DNA of 64,000 nucleotides, taken from positions 1 through 64,000 of the forward strand of contig JAJYMB010000093.1 in assembly GCA_021787365.1 (NCBI GenBank). Reading direction: 5' to 3'. Position 1 is the stretch's first letter. Every line of letters starts with the position of its first letter. The position numbers and the translations under genes were made by a program. This stretch comes from Actinomycetes bacterium (GTDB lineage Bacteria; Actinomycetota; Acidimicrobiia; Acidimicrobiales; Palsa-688). The notes below the pieces were generated by a model. That model saw only the letters and a list, made by a program, of their open reading frames with translations. It made no database searches and was not told the DNA's origin. Shown here in pieces: positions 1 to 8,529 of the stretch.

Positions 1-250
1 CCCCTCCGCGACCGCCGCCACCACCACGACGACGACCGGGCCCGCCGCCGCCACCACCACGACCACCACCACCGGGCCCGCCGCCACCACCACCACGACC
101 GGGCCCGCCGCCACCACCACGACCACCACCACCGGGCCCGCCGCCACCACCACCACGACCGGGCCCGCCGCCACCACCATGACCACCACCACCGGGCCCG
201 CCGCCACCACCACCACGACCGGGCCCGCCGCCACCACCACGACCACCGCC
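1..250. repeat. 60-bp in-frame tandem repeat
   Basis: A 60-bp unit of ACC/ACG, GGGCCC and GCC codons is present in three back-to-back copies at 61-120, 121-180 and 181-240, with a single mismatch (T at 180, changing one Thr codon to Met). Partial copies flank them on both sides. The unit is 20 codons long, so copy-number change would preserve the reading frame. There are no unique spacers, so it is not a CRISPR array. Confidence 0.9.
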
Positions 251-295
251 ACGACGACGACATCGCCGCGAGGTCGTGACCGGCACCGTGGCTAG
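1..295 (+). CDS. C-terminal end of a Thr-rich repeat protein (5' truncated by the window)
   Basis: One forward frame (codons beginning at base 2) stays open from the window edge to a TAG at 293-295. It encodes an almost pure Thr/Ala/Gly/Pro tail with repeated TTTTGPAA-type blocks, ending in a short Arg/Asp-containing tip. Similar Thr-rich tails occur on the secreted PF03640-repeat protein at 34961-36346, so a cell-wall-spanning stalk or linker of an exported protein is a reasonable inference. Nothing of a folded domain is visible. The repeats leave other frames open too, so the coding claim rests on the in-frame 60-bp unit and the clean stop. Confidence 0.45.
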   Translation, partial: PSATAATTTTTTGPAAATTTTTTTGPAATTTTTGPAATTTTTTTGPAATTTTTGPAATTMTTTTGPAATTTTTGPAATTTTTATTTTSPRGRDRHRG

Positions 296-508
296 GACTT
301 ATGGTCTCTGGAAGACCTGGTAGAGGTTTCCTGCACCAGGCGAGTGGACCGCCCCAGCCCGCTTCCTCGAGCTGGTGAAAGCGGCCGTCGGCCTGGATTT
401 GCCTCAGAGGGTATCGACGAAGGAACGTAGGACCTCGAACTGCCCGGACCGTGCCCCCCTTTCTTGTGGGGTTAAGGACGGTCGGAGGTTGTCTGGAAGG
501 ATCGTCCC

Positions 509-1465
509 ATGTACCCGCCCGTTGAGCCATACGATTCCGGCCATCTAGAGGTGGGTGATGGTCACGCGCTGTACTGGGAGGTCGTTGGTTCGCCCGGCGG
601 CCTCCCCGCAGTCTGGTTGCACGGTGGCCCTGGTGCGCCGGCCTCCCCCAACAGCCGGCGGAACTTCGATCCTGCGCGCTACCGGGCCGTCATCTTCGAC
701 CAGCGGGGCTGCGGCCGCAGCCGCCCCTTGGCAAGCGATGTGACCGCTGACCTGTCGACCAATACCACCGACCACCTGGTCGCCGACATCGAGCGACTGC
801 GCGTGCACCTCGGTATCGACCGATGGGTTGTGGTCGGCGGCTCGTGGGGCGTGACGCTCGCCCTCGTCTACGCTCAGCGTCATCCCGAACAGGTCCTTGG
901 CATGGTGCTCGGGGCGGTGACCTCAGGGCGGACAAGAGAGACGCAGTGGATCACCAGGGACATGGGACGAGTGTTCCCCCGCGAGTGGGACCGCTTCGTC
1001 GGGCTGTTACCCGAGGCCGAGCGCCACGGTGATCTTGCTGCCGCCTACGCTCGGCTCCTCGCCAGCCGCGACAAGGCACTGTGCGAGGAGGCTGCTCGGC
1101 GCTGGTGCGAGTGGGAGGACACCCACATGTCGCTCGCGCCCGGCTACGAGCCCCACCTCAGTGTGCGAGAGCTATCCTGGCAGATGGTCTTCGCCCGGTT
1201 GGTGACGCACTACTGGGGGCATGGCTGCTTCCTGGCCGACAATGAGGTCCTCGCCAACATGGCGAGGATCGCGCACATCCCCGCCACGCTGGTCCACGGC
1301 CTCCACGACGTCTCGGGTCCCCTCGACACTGCGTGGGAGTTGCACAAGGTGTGGCCGGCGAGCCGCCTGGTCGTCGTCGACGACGCCGGCCACTTTGGCG
1401 GGAGCATGGGCGAGCGTTTCACCGCCGCGATCGACGCCATGGCCGACCAACTGCGCCCCGCGTAG
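509..1465 (+). CDS. pip: Proline iminopeptidase (alpha/beta hydrolase, S33)
   Basis: A 318-residue cytosolic serine peptidase that removes N-terminal proline from peptides. The S33 hallmarks are all present: the oxyanion motif HGGPG (38-42), the DQRGCGRS motif (64-71), the nucleophile elbow GGSWG with Ser112, Asp267 in a GLHD turn, and His295 in DAGHFG. Length is normal for the family (about 310-320). The ATG is preceded by GAAGGA at a good distance (496-501). It stands alone, followed by a 550-bp gap. Some homologues act on other small amides, so substrate is inferred from the family. Confidence 0.9.
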   Translation: MYPPVEPYDSGHLEVGDGHALYWEVVGSPGGLPAVWLHGGPGAPASPNSRRNFDPARYRAVIFDQRGCGRSRPLASDVTADLSTNTTDHLVADIERLRVHLGIDRWVVVGGSWGVTLALVYAQRHPEQVLGMVLGAVTSGRTRETQWITRDMGRVFPREWDRFVGLLPEAERHGDLAAAYARLLASRDKALCEEAARRWCEWEDTHMSLAPGYEPHLSVRELSWQMVFARLVTHYWGHGCFLADNEVLANMARIAHIPATLVHGLHDVSGPLDTAWELHKVWPASRLVVVDDAGHFGGSMGERFTAAIDAMADQLRPA

Positions 1466-2017
1466 GAGCACCAGGCTGCGACCGATCGCTCGTTCAGCGG
1501 GACCCAGTCGGCTTCCGGAAGGACATCGCTCTGCATGGCCGGGGAAGCATGCGGGTGCCGTGTAGCAGGACTGAGCAGAGCCCCCCCGGGCCTGCCGAGA
1601 CGGCCTCACGGCGCCGGCGGGCAAAAAACACGCAGATGTGTTGCTGGCAAAGGTCACATCTGTTAGAAATGTGCGCGTTTTCGCGCCAAGAACTGGTGGA
1701 TGTGCGGCCAACGGTTTCACGTTTGTGAGTTTTTTGCACGGTTGGGCGCCTGGCGCCTCGCCCCGCGGGCGCCACACGGCCTGTCTCCGCCGCCGCCGCT
1801 CGCGCCCTCCGCCGGCGCCGCTCGCGCCCTCCGCCGGCTCCACACCCCTCTCCCGCCGGCGCCACCACCCTCTGCCAGGCCCGCCCATTGGGCCCGGGCA
1901 CGAGGTCGCTCACCTCCCCCATCCCAGGTTTCGGGCAATATGTCAGCAGGGCGGCGTGCCCGACGAGGCGTGAGCCTCTACCCGACCCGTGCACGCCGCG
2001 AGCCGAGAAAGGAAGTC
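1466..2017. other. 552-bp intergenic stretch
   Basis: No convincing gene. It holds a palindromic element around 1633-1662 followed by a small GCGCG-TTTT-CGCGC hairpin (about 1673-1686), and a 22-bp direct repeat rich in GCCGCTCGCGCCC at about 1795-1838. The open frame running through it joins the HAD gene in phase, but its translation is low-complexity Arg/Pro and the HAD domain begins only at 2018. Confidence 0.6.
1633..1662. repeat. Palindromic intergenic element (copy A)
   Basis: CAGATGTG (1633-1640) and CACATCTG (1655-1662) form a perfect 8-bp inverted repeat around a 14-nt loop, followed shortly by TGTGCGCG. A similar arrangement (GATGTG, 13-nt loop, CACATC, then TGTGCGCG 9 nt after the CACATC) occurs at 51825-51872. 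Both lie in long intergenic gaps, so a dispersed palindromic repeat family or a shared operator is possible. Confidence 0.45.
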
Positions 2018-2692
2018 ATGGCCGTTCGGGCAGTTATATTCGATTTCGATGGGGTTATCGTTGAGACAGAAGAGCCTTTCTACCTTGCCTGGAGGGAGGT
2101 TTGGGCATCCTTCGGCCAGGACCTCGCGCTTGAAGAGTGGGCGACGTGTATTGGCACCGGCCTAGGGCCGGGCACTTTCGACCCCTTCAGCGAACTGCTC
2201 CGGCGCACTGGGCAAGACCTCGACCAGGCGGAGATCCGAGCGCGTACGCGCCGGGTTGCCGCGCCCCTGCTGGATAGCAGCACGCTCCGTCCGGGTGTCG
2301 CAGACTGGTTGGGTGAAGCGGACGCCGCCGGGCTACCTGTCGCCATTGCGTCCAGTTCCCCCCGTTCCTGGATCGAGGAGCACCTGGATCGGCTCGACCT
2401 CGCCACCCGGTTCCCCGTGGTCGCTTGTTTCGACGACTGCGGGGTGACCAAGCCCGACCCGGCCTCGTACTTGCTGGCTTGCCGTCAATTGGGCATCGCC
2501 CCAACGGAGGGATTGGCAGTAGAGGACTCTTTGCACGGGGTAAAAGCAGCCAAAAGTGCAGGGCTTGCGTGCGTAGCCGTGCCGACGGAAATGACGGCTC
2601 ATCTCGACCTTGGCCTGGCTGACCTGGTGCTGCCCTCGCTCGCGGAAGCCACGCTGGCGGGCACGATCGAGCGGTTCGCCGCGTGGGGGTAG
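2018..2692 (+). CDS. HAD-superfamily phosphatase, beta-phosphoglucomutase-like (subfamily IA)
   Basis: A 224-residue HAD hydrolase. Motif I is DFDGV with nucleophile Asp9 and Asp11; motif II is the Ser run in IASSSPRSW; motif III is the Lys of GVTKPDP; motif IV is VEDSLHGVKAA. The alpha-helical cap inserted after motif I fits beta-phosphoglucomutase or phosphoglycolate phosphatase-type enzymes acting on small sugar phosphates. ATG 2018 is chosen because AAAGGAAG lies just upstream and the DxD motif starts at once. The frame is open further upstream, but that part is low-complexity. The exact substrate cannot be told. Confidence 0.85.
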   Translation: MAVRAVIFDFDGVIVETEEPFYLAWREVWASFGQDLALEEWATCIGTGLGPGTFDPFSELLRRTGQDLDQAEIRARTRRVAAPLLDSSTLRPGVADWLGEADAAGLPVAIASSSPRSWIEEHLDRLDLATRFPVVACFDDCGVTKPDPASYLLACRQLGIAPTEGLAVEDSLHGVKAAKSAGLACVAVPTEMTAHLDLGLADLVLPSLAEATLAGTIERFAAWG

Positions 2693-2860
2693 TGCGGCCG
2701 CTCGGGGACAGCTCTGGCCGGCCCCTGGTCGTTGCTGAACTTGCGGAACACGGCGATCGGGAAGGCGAGCCACACGCGGCTTTGCTGAAAGCTGTCCAGC
2801 GCCCCCACGGCTCGCTGCAAGAAAGCCATCGTGCCCACCAGCGCGGCAGGCAGGCCGGGG

Positions 2861-4000
2861 TCAGGGCTTGACGGACACGCTCCCGGTCCATGTCGGCGTG
2901 GGGCCGGTGCCTCCTACAGGCACAAGCTCTTCCCACGTCTTACCCGGGGTGAGCTTGATCTTGGTGCCGTTTTGCTCGACGAAGACAGCCGGGTCCGCGA
3001 GCCGGGGGCGCTCCCACCGGCCAAAGTACTGCCTGCCGTCACGGAAAACCCACGCCGCGCCGCTGCCTCTCAGGTTGACGACATATTCATGTGTCCCGGT
3101 TGCGTCTTCGACCCAAGGAGTTTCGTCATTGTGCACGAGCATGACGATCACGTTGGAAACCGCGATCTGCGCCCCGTCGCCCTGCATGGCCGGGCCGGTG
3201 TCGGAGTAGGAGCGGTACCAGAGCCCGGTCGAGCGGTGCCACCTCCAGGTCGTGACGTCGAGCGGCGAGCGGATATCGACCTGTGACGCCGGCGTGCCAC
3301 CGGGGACGGGCGGACCGTAACTGAAGATGGCGTGGGGGGGTTTTTCAGGGTAACCGAGGTTCTTGGCAGCGGCGTAGAGGGCCTTGGTGGAAGTGACGAG
3401 GTTGTGCGGGGGAACTCGGTCGGGGTCGCGCGTGTAGGCGCCGGGTGCCTTGAAGATACCGACGTCTTCTAACAGAGAATGGCGAGAGTCGATCTCGTTG
3501 ACCACGGGCTGGATGGCGCCTGCGTAGGCAAACAGTATTTTGCCGAGCGGCTCCAAGATCCTCGGGTCGTCGAAGCGGCCCGAGCGCACCGGCTCGATCC
3601 GTGACGCACCACTGCAGTCGTACACTGCGATAAACCTTGTTATTGCGCCCTCTACGGGCTCCTCGAATACGATGTCGGCCTTGTCCAGCCCCCACTGGGG
3701 GCGAGCTTGCGGCAAGTTTTCGACCTTGACGGCCAAAGCTGCATGTCGAGGCACGTGCCCTCCTGGTGCCGGCAAGCCGGTGAGCGGGCAAAGAGGACGG
3801 TGGTGTGCTATCAGCCCCACCTGGCGCTTCTTCGGTTTCTTCGAGCGCGGCCGCGTCGCGCGCGGCACAGCCGCGCGCGAAGTAGTGGTGGTCGGCTTGC
3901 TGACGCTCGGTTTGCCCTGGCCGCCGCACGCAGAAAGCACCAAGCTCAGTACTGCTGCTGCTACGGCCGCGGTCCGCCGCCCGCCCGTCTTCGGTTTCAC
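2861..4000 (-). CDS. DUF3048 (YerB-like) lipoprotein
   Basis: A 379-residue secreted lipoprotein. The N-terminus has Lys/Arg, a hydrophobic stretch and a lipobox LSAC with Cys25, then a Thr/Ser/Lys-rich spacer to about residue 65. The rest matches the DUF3048/YerB family, with its N-terminal CPLTGLPA motif, an ARPQWGLDKADIVFE segment and an SIR-like EPVRSGRFDDPRI segment. The function of YerB proteins is not established; they sit on the outer face of the membrane. The start is GTG. A TAGGCT hexamer lies 9 nt upstream and no ribosome-binding site is obvious, so a nearly leaderless transcript is possible. It is divergent from the Clp-N fusion gene with only 35 bp between. Confidence 0.85.
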   Translation of the reverse strand: MKPKTGGRRTAAVAAAVLSLVLSACGGQGKPSVSKPTTTTSRAAVPRATRPRSKKPKKRQVGLIAHHRPLCPLTGLPAPGGHVPRHAALAVKVENLPQARPQWGLDKADIVFEEPVEGAITRFIAVYDCSGASRIEPVRSGRFDDPRILEPLGKILFAYAGAIQPVVNEIDSRHSLLEDVGIFKAPGAYTRDPDRVPPHNLVTSTKALYAAAKNLGYPEKPPHAIFSYGPPVPGGTPASQVDIRSPLDVTTWRWHRSTGLWYRSYSDTGPAMQGDGAQIAVSNVIVMLVHNDETPWVEDATGTHEYVVNLRGSGAAWVFRDGRQYFGRWERPRLADPAVFVEQNGTKIKLTPGKTWEELVPVGGTGPTPTWTGSVSVKP

Positions 4001-4035
4001 CGCCGATTGAGCCTAGCCGGCGCGAAGATGGTTGA

Positions 4036-5427
4036 GTGTTCGAGCGCTTCACGGAACGGGCGCGCCACGTCTTGGTAGTCGCCCAGCAAGAGGCCAGGTC
4101 GCTCAACCACAACTTCATCGGGACCGAGCACATACTTCTGGGCCTGGTTGCCGAGGGCGAGGGAGTTGCCGCACAGGTGCTCGAGGCGCTCGGTGTCCGC
4201 CTCGATACCGTCCAGGAAAAGGTGAGGGAGACCGTCGGAGCGAGCGTGGAAACGCCGACTGGTTCGCCGCCGTTCACACCCAGGGCCAAGAAGGTCCTCG
4301 AGCTCTCGCTTCGCGAGGCGTTGCAGCTCGGCCACAACTACATAGGCACCGAGCACATGTTGCTCGGGCTCGTGCGCGAAGGCGAAGGCGTGGGCGCACG
4401 GGTGCTCGAGCAGCTCGGCGTGAGCCTCGACCGTGCCCGCCACATCGTCCTCGATCTGGTGAAGGGCCCCCAAGCGGGACCAGGCCAGGAGCTGCGTTTC
4501 AGCGAGGCCACCGAGGCCCTCACGGCCCTCACGGCCCTGACGGCTGCCGCGGCGCCAGAGGGGGCTCCGCGCTGCAGCCGCTGCCGTGCCAGCCTGTCGA
4601 CCAGCGCCCGTTACCTCACCATCAATGTGCTCCCTGCCCCCGATGAGCCAGCTGCACAGGCGATGCTCATGTTCCCAGTCGTCTACTGCTTGCAGTGCGG
4701 CACGGCTATCGGTTCGTCCCCGTCCGGTGCCTCCACCTTGACCAGTGGCGCGGCCACGGCGGTCGCGCGCCCGGCCCGTGAGCCGACGCCACCGAGAGGC
4801 GTACGCAGTTTGCCAACCGAAGCGATGGTCCCGGTGGCGCTCGAAGACGTTCCCGCTGCGTCAAGAGTCGAGCTTACCTGGACCGAGCGGCGGATACTGG
4901 ATGGCCACGCCGGCGAGGCCCAGGTGCAGCTGCTCGGCGAGTGGTCCCGTGAGGGGACGCTCGAAGGCACCTGGCTGGACGAGCCACTGACCGCCAGCTG
5001 GCAGGTCGGGCCCCCCGGGCCCAACCGAGGGCCGAGCGGGCACCTGCGGGGCAGTTTCGGGAGCCGTTCGGCGGAGCTCCATGCCTCCTTTCACCTCGGT
5101 CCGGGCTCACTTCTCGAGCGGGCCGAGGTCAGTGGCTACGTCGGGGACCAGGAGCTCGAGGCCAAGGTGGCGCGCGCCGAAGGGGCCTTCGGTTCGACGG
5201 GCACGATCGTGGTCGAGGGCAGGCAGGAAGAGACGGCTTTCGGGGTGTTCGTGGGCCTGACGGGGGACATGTCCCGGGCCGGCACCCGAGGCACGTGCGG
5301 GGGTGCACCGGTGCGCCTCGACGCCACCCGGGACCACCACGGTGCCCCGGTGCGCGTCACCGGCGAGTACTCCGGCCCCCCGGAGCTGCTCGCTTTGTTC
5401 GTGTGCGCCACCCTCTATTTCATGTGA
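4036..5427 (+). CDS. Double Clp-N domain fused to a zinc ribbon and a beta-rich C-terminal domain
   Basis: 463 residues, GTG start. Residues 1-145 are two Clp-N repeats as in ClpC/ClpA N-domains, each with a GTEHxLLGLVxEGEGV motif (residues about 29-44 and 104-119). The AAA+ ATPase that normally follows is absent. Instead come paired cysteines C180xxC183 and C218xxC221, which look like a zinc ribbon, an Ala/Thr/Ser/Pro linker, and about 180 residues of alternating hydrophobic and Gly-rich strands (280-463) that I do not recognise. Clp-N domains bind substrates or adaptors (ClpS, MecA, McsB-type) and phospho-arginine in Firmicutes. A stand-alone adaptor or decoy acting on ClpC is therefore a plausible inference. 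It converges on the MBL gene with 1 bp between. Confidence 0.75.
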   Translation: MFERFTERARHVLVVAQQEARSLNHNFIGTEHILLGLVAEGEGVAAQVLEALGVRLDTVQEKVRETVGASVETPTGSPPFTPRAKKVLELSLREALQLGHNYIGTEHMLLGLVREGEGVGARVLEQLGVSLDRARHIVLDLVKGPQAGPGQELRFSEATEALTALTALTAAAAPEGAPRCSRCRASLSTSARYLTINVLPAPDEPAAQAMLMFPVVYCLQCGTAIGSSPSGASTLTSGAATAVARPAREPTPPRGVRSLPTEAMVPVALEDVPAASRVELTWTERRILDGHAGEAQVQLLGEWSREGTLEGTWLDEPLTASWQVGPPGPNRGPSGHLRGSFGSRSAELHASFHLGPGSLLERAEVSGYVGDQELEAKVARAEGAFGSTGTIVVEGRQEETAFGVFVGLTGDMSRAGTRGTCGGAPVRLDATRDHHGAPVRVTGEYSGPPELLALFVCATLYFM

Positions 5428-5444
5428 GCTATTTCATGTGAGCG
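5417..5444. repeat. Adjacent direct repeat at convergent stop codons
   Basis: ATTTCATGTGAGC occurs twice back to back (5417-5430 and 5431-5444, differing only in the last base). The first copy supplies the TGA stop of the Clp-N gene. The second supplies the last codons of the MBL gene, whose TAG straddles the junction of the copies. A small tandem duplication has thus set the end of one of the genes. Confidence 0.75.
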
Positions 5445-6346
5445 CCGGCCCGGGCGAGCCACAGCTTCAAGCCTTCGGCGTTGCTGTGGATCCCGTTCAG
5501 CGCCTCGACCCGCCGGCGCTGCTCCTCGGGCAGGGCATCCAGCTCGGGTCGGTAGCGGCGGGCCAGGGCCTCCTCGACGTCCAAGCCCGCGCGCCAAGCG
5601 CCCTCGGCGACCGAAGCCCACTCCCGGAGAACTTCGGACGCTTCCGAGAGTGCCGAGGCCGGGTCGTCCGCCACGACGCCGTAGTGTGCGAGCGCGATCG
5701 CCGCCGGCGAGCGCTCGACGAACCGCCGCAGGCTGTCGAGCGCCTGGTCGAGGTCGAAGTCCGAGGGAGGCGTAGCGGGCCGGAGCACCCCGGCGCCGGG
5801 CAGCTTGACACCCACGGCGTCGCCCACGAACAGCAGGCCGCTCCCAGTGTCGTGGAGTGCCATGTGGTGCTTGGCATGACCTGGTGAGTGCACCGCCACG
5901 AGGACGCGGCCGTCGCCGAGGGGAATCTCCTCGCCATCCTCGAGGGCCCTCACGCGTCCGGGATCTGTCGGCTCCATGCGCCCGTACAGCGAGTCGAGCG
6001 CCTCACCGTAGACGGCTGCCGCTGAGGCCACCAGACGGCTGGGCTCGGCGAGGTGCCGGGCACCGAGGGGGTGCACGTAGACGGTGGCCTCGGGGAACGC
6101 CCGCGCCACGTCGCCAACCCCGCCGGCGTGGTCTAGGTGGATGTGGGTGACGGCGATGCCAGCCAGGTTGCCGGCCGAGACGCCGAGCTCGGCCAAGGCA
6201 GCCAACAAGGCCGGCACCGAGCTCCGGCTCCCTGTCTCGACGAGCACCGGGGCAGGACCCCCGACCAGGTAACCGGCTGTGACTCGCTCCCAGCCGCCTA
6301 GCAACGTGTCGAGCTCCACCACACCGGGTGCGACCTGACGAGCCAC
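5429..6346 (-). CDS. Metallo-beta-lactamase-fold hydrolase
   Basis: A 305-residue MBL-fold enzyme. The metal-binding motif is visible as THIHLDHAGG, followed by further ligands in VHSPGHAKHH and LLFVGDAVG. This is the glyoxalase II-like arrangement used for thioester, lactone or phosphodiester hydrolysis. The remaining C-terminal about 100 residues are helical, with an ALAHYG segment. GTG start; 10 bp downstream of the glycosyltransferase gene on the same strand, so the two are probably co-transcribed. Substrate unknown. Confidence 0.85.
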   Translation of the reverse strand: MARQVAPGVVELDTLLGGWERVTAGYLVGGPAPVLVETGSRSSVPALLAALAELGVSAGNLAGIAVTHIHLDHAGGVGDVARAFPEATVYVHPLGARHLAEPSRLVASAAAVYGEALDSLYGRMEPTDPGRVRALEDGEEIPLGDGRVLVAVHSPGHAKHHMALHDTGSGLLFVGDAVGVKLPGAGVLRPATPPSDFDLDQALDSLRRFVERSPAAIALAHYGVVADDPASALSEASEVLREWASVAEGAWRAGLDVEEALARRYRPELDALPEEQRRRVEALNGIHSNAEGLKLWLARAGAHMK

Positions 6347-6356
6347 GGGCGGACCG

Positions 6357-7514
6357 CTAACCAGCCGGGACGCCGGTCGGAGCCTCCACCGAGCCCGAGC
6401 GCGCCCAGGCCGAGATCAGCGCCGCCGGATCCGTCCCGAACATCGAACGCGCCTCGCTCACCACGCGGTGCCGGGCCGGCGTGGGCCGGGCAAACATTTC
6501 CAAAAAGGACAGGAGCTCGCTCGGGCCGTGGGCGTAAGCCGAAACACCCGCCTCCGCCATAGCGAGGGCGTTGGCCCGCCCGTGGCCCGCGATCGGGGCG
6601 TAGGTGACGACCGGGACGCCCCGGGCCATTGCCTCCATGGCGGTGAGGCCGCCGGCGTTTTCCACCACGACGTCGGCAGCGGCCATGAGGCGGTCCATGT
6701 CCTCCACCCAGCCGAGCACCATGCCGGTCCTGGCGGCCCGGCGCGTCGCCCGCAACGAACGCTCGAGCCCCGGGTTGTGACCCGCCACCCCCACCGGGAA
6801 GAACCTGCCGTCCTCGGCCACCAAGGCGAAGGTCTCTGCCACCTTACCTACCCCCCAACTCCCTCCCACCACGAGCACGCACAGGTCCCGGTCAGCGAGC
6901 CCGAGCGAGGTACGGGCAGCCCCGCGCTCCCAGCCCGGGGTGCCGAGGTCGAACACCGGCCGCACGACTGGGCCGCACACGACCGGCCGGCGGCCGCCCC
7001 GCCGCTCGACCTGGGAAGCCTGCGAGCCGTGGAGCAGCAGGTGCGCGTCGACACCCTGATGTACCCACATGCCGTGCACGTGGAAGTCGAGCACGAAGGA
7101 GGCGACCGGCACCTCGAGCCTCCCCGCCAGCCGCATCCGGCCGGCCACCTGCGAGCTCAGGTGGAAAGTGGACACGATGAGCGCAGGCTTCTCGCGCTCC
7201 ACCAACGACGCCAGGCGCCTCTCGGCCACGACGTCCAAGGGGAAAAGGACGGGGCTCGAGCCCGCCGGCGTCGACATCTGCAGGCGGAACGTCGCCTCGT
7301 ACAGCCATTGCGCCCGGCACGCCATGAACTTGTAGAAGCCGGTCAGCCCCCGTCCCCACCCCGCCGGGAGCAGCTCGCCGATCTCGACAAGCTGCGTTGC
7401 CACGCCGAACCCCGCCAGCCGCCGGGCCAGCTCTCGCCCCACCCCCTCGTGCCCGGCACCCATGTTGGCCCCGAGGACCACGACCACGGGCTCCTCGGAC
7501 GCCGCTACGCTCAC
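6357..7514 (-). CDS. MGDG synthase-like glycosyltransferase (GT28 type)
   Basis: 385 residues with the two Rossmann halves of the monogalactosyl/diglucosyl-diacylglycerol synthase group. The N-terminal half has LGANMGAGHEGVGRELA, the usual acceptor-lipid glycine loop. The C-terminal half has VVVGGSWGVGK and the donor-binding ENAGGLTAMEAMARGVPVV motif that contacts the nucleotide sugar. It probably glycosylates a membrane lipid. The GTG at 7514 is preferred because GGGAGG sits 6 nt upstream; another GTG 21 bp earlier (7535) lacks such a site. It leads a two-gene unit with the MBL hydrolase and is divergent from the DMT gene. Confidence 0.82.
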   Translation of the reverse strand: MSVAASEEPVVVVLGANMGAGHEGVGRELARRLAGFGVATQLVEIGELLPAGWGRGLTGFYKFMACRAQWLYEATFRLQMSTPAGSSPVLFPLDVVAERRLASLVEREKPALIVSTFHLSSQVAGRMRLAGRLEVPVASFVLDFHVHGMWVHQGVDAHLLLHGSQASQVERRGGRRPVVCGPVVRPVFDLGTPGWERGAARTSLGLADRDLCVLVVGGSWGVGKVAETFALVAEDGRFFPVGVAGHNPGLERSLRATRRAARTGMVLGWVEDMDRLMAAADVVVENAGGLTAMEAMARGVPVVTYAPIAGHGRANALAMAEAGVSAYAHGPSELLSFLEMFARPTPARHRVVSEARSMFGTDPAALISAWARSGSVEAPTGVPAG

Positions 7515-7577
7515 GAAAGACCTCCCAGCCGGCACGGGCGCGCTAGCCGGGCACCAGCGGCTAGGAAGGCACCTGCC

Positions 7578-8480
7578 ATGATCCTGAGCCTAGGACTGGC
7601 CGTACTGGCCGCTTTCGCCAATGCAGGGTCCAACGTACTCCAGCGGCGGGCAAACATGACGGAACCGCCCGAGCTCAACCTCTCGCCCAAGCTCATCTGG
7701 GCGCTCCTCCACCGGAGGGACTGGTGGGCGGGCCTCACCCTCGTCACGGTCTCCTTTCTCTGCCAAGCAGGCGCCCTCGGAACCGGCGAGCTGGCGGTCG
7801 TCCAGCCCGTGATCGTGCTCGAACTGCCGATCACACTGGTGATCGGCGGTGCCCTGTTCCACTCCCGGCTCGGCCGGCGCGAGTGGGGGGCGATCGCGCT
7901 CCTCTCGCTCGGGGTCTCCGGCGTGATCGGGTTCCTGTCGCCCCACGGCGGCGAGGTGCCTTCGGGTGCCCTCGTGTGGGCGGTCGGCGCCGGCGGGACA
8001 GCGGCCGTGATCGCCCTCCTAGTGGCGCTCGGGCGCTCCCGTCACAACGACGTGCGTGCCGCCCTGTTCGGCGCGGCGGGCGGTGTGGCCTTCGGCTTGA
8101 CCGCCGCGTTCATGAAGGCCACGACGACCGAGCTCCCCACCGGCTTCGGCCAAGTGTTCAGCTCCTGGGCTGTCTACGCCATGGTCGCTACCGGGCTGCT
8201 CGGCATGTTCCTCGTCCAGAGCGCCTTCCACGCGGGAAAGCTCGTGGCGTCTCAGCCGGGAATATCGCTGCTCGACCCGTTCTGGGCGGTCGCCTTCGGT
8301 GTGCTCGCCTTCCACGAGCACACCGAGCACGGGTGGTTCATCGCGCTCGCCGCCGCCTCCGCCTTGGCCATGGCCGCCGGGGCGGTGGTGCTCTCCGGCT
8401 CGCCAGCGTTCCAGGGCACCAGCGGACGGCAGCCGCACCCAGACGGCCTCTCGTCCGCCGACGCCCGCGTCGGAAGTTAA
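7578..8480 (+). CDS. DMT-superfamily (EamA/NIPA-like) membrane transporter
   Basis: 300 residues with about nine hydrophobic helices and the internal duplication typical of drug/metabolite transporters. The first helix (AVLAAFANAGSNVLQRRAN) resembles the NIPA/DMT subgroup. ATG 7578 follows AGGAAGG (7563-7569). The frame is open far upstream across the divergent glycosyltransferase, but that part is only its antisense shadow. The 3' end is followed within about 10-50 bp by the MscS gene, so they may be co-transcribed. The transported solute is unknown. Confidence 0.85.
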   Translation: MILSLGLAVLAAFANAGSNVLQRRANMTEPPELNLSPKLIWALLHRRDWWAGLTLVTVSFLCQAGALGTGELAVVQPVIVLELPITLVIGGALFHSRLGRREWGAIALLSLGVSGVIGFLSPHGGEVPSGALVWAVGAGGTAAVIALLVALGRSRHNDVRAALFGAAGGVAFGLTAAFMKATTTELPTGFGQVFSSWAVYAMVATGLLGMFLVQSAFHAGKLVASQPGISLLDPFWAVAFGVLAFHEHTEHGWFIALAAASALAMAAGAVVLSGSPAFQGTSGRQPHPDGLSSADARVGS

Positions 8481-8529
8481 GATCGGGGCGCTGAAATCGC
8501 TCAGGCACATCCGCAATCACAACTGGTCG

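Noticed and set aside
1-250. CRISPR array or telomere-like repeat
   Set aside because: Contiguous in-frame codon repeats without spacers; reads as a Thr-rich protein tail.
1700-2017. N-terminal extension of the HAD phosphatase
   Set aside because: Low-complexity Arg/Pro translation, and the ribosome-binding site precedes ATG 2018 where the DxD motif begins.
6468-7577. N-terminal extension of the DMT transporter
   Set aside because: Open only because it is antisense to the glycosyltransferase; a proper ribosome-binding site and ATG occur at 7578.
8299-8529. Long N-terminus of the MscS channel starting at ATG 8299
   Set aside because: It would overlap the DMT gene by 180 bp and translates to Ser/Pro/Arg-rich shadow sequence unlike any MscS N-terminus.
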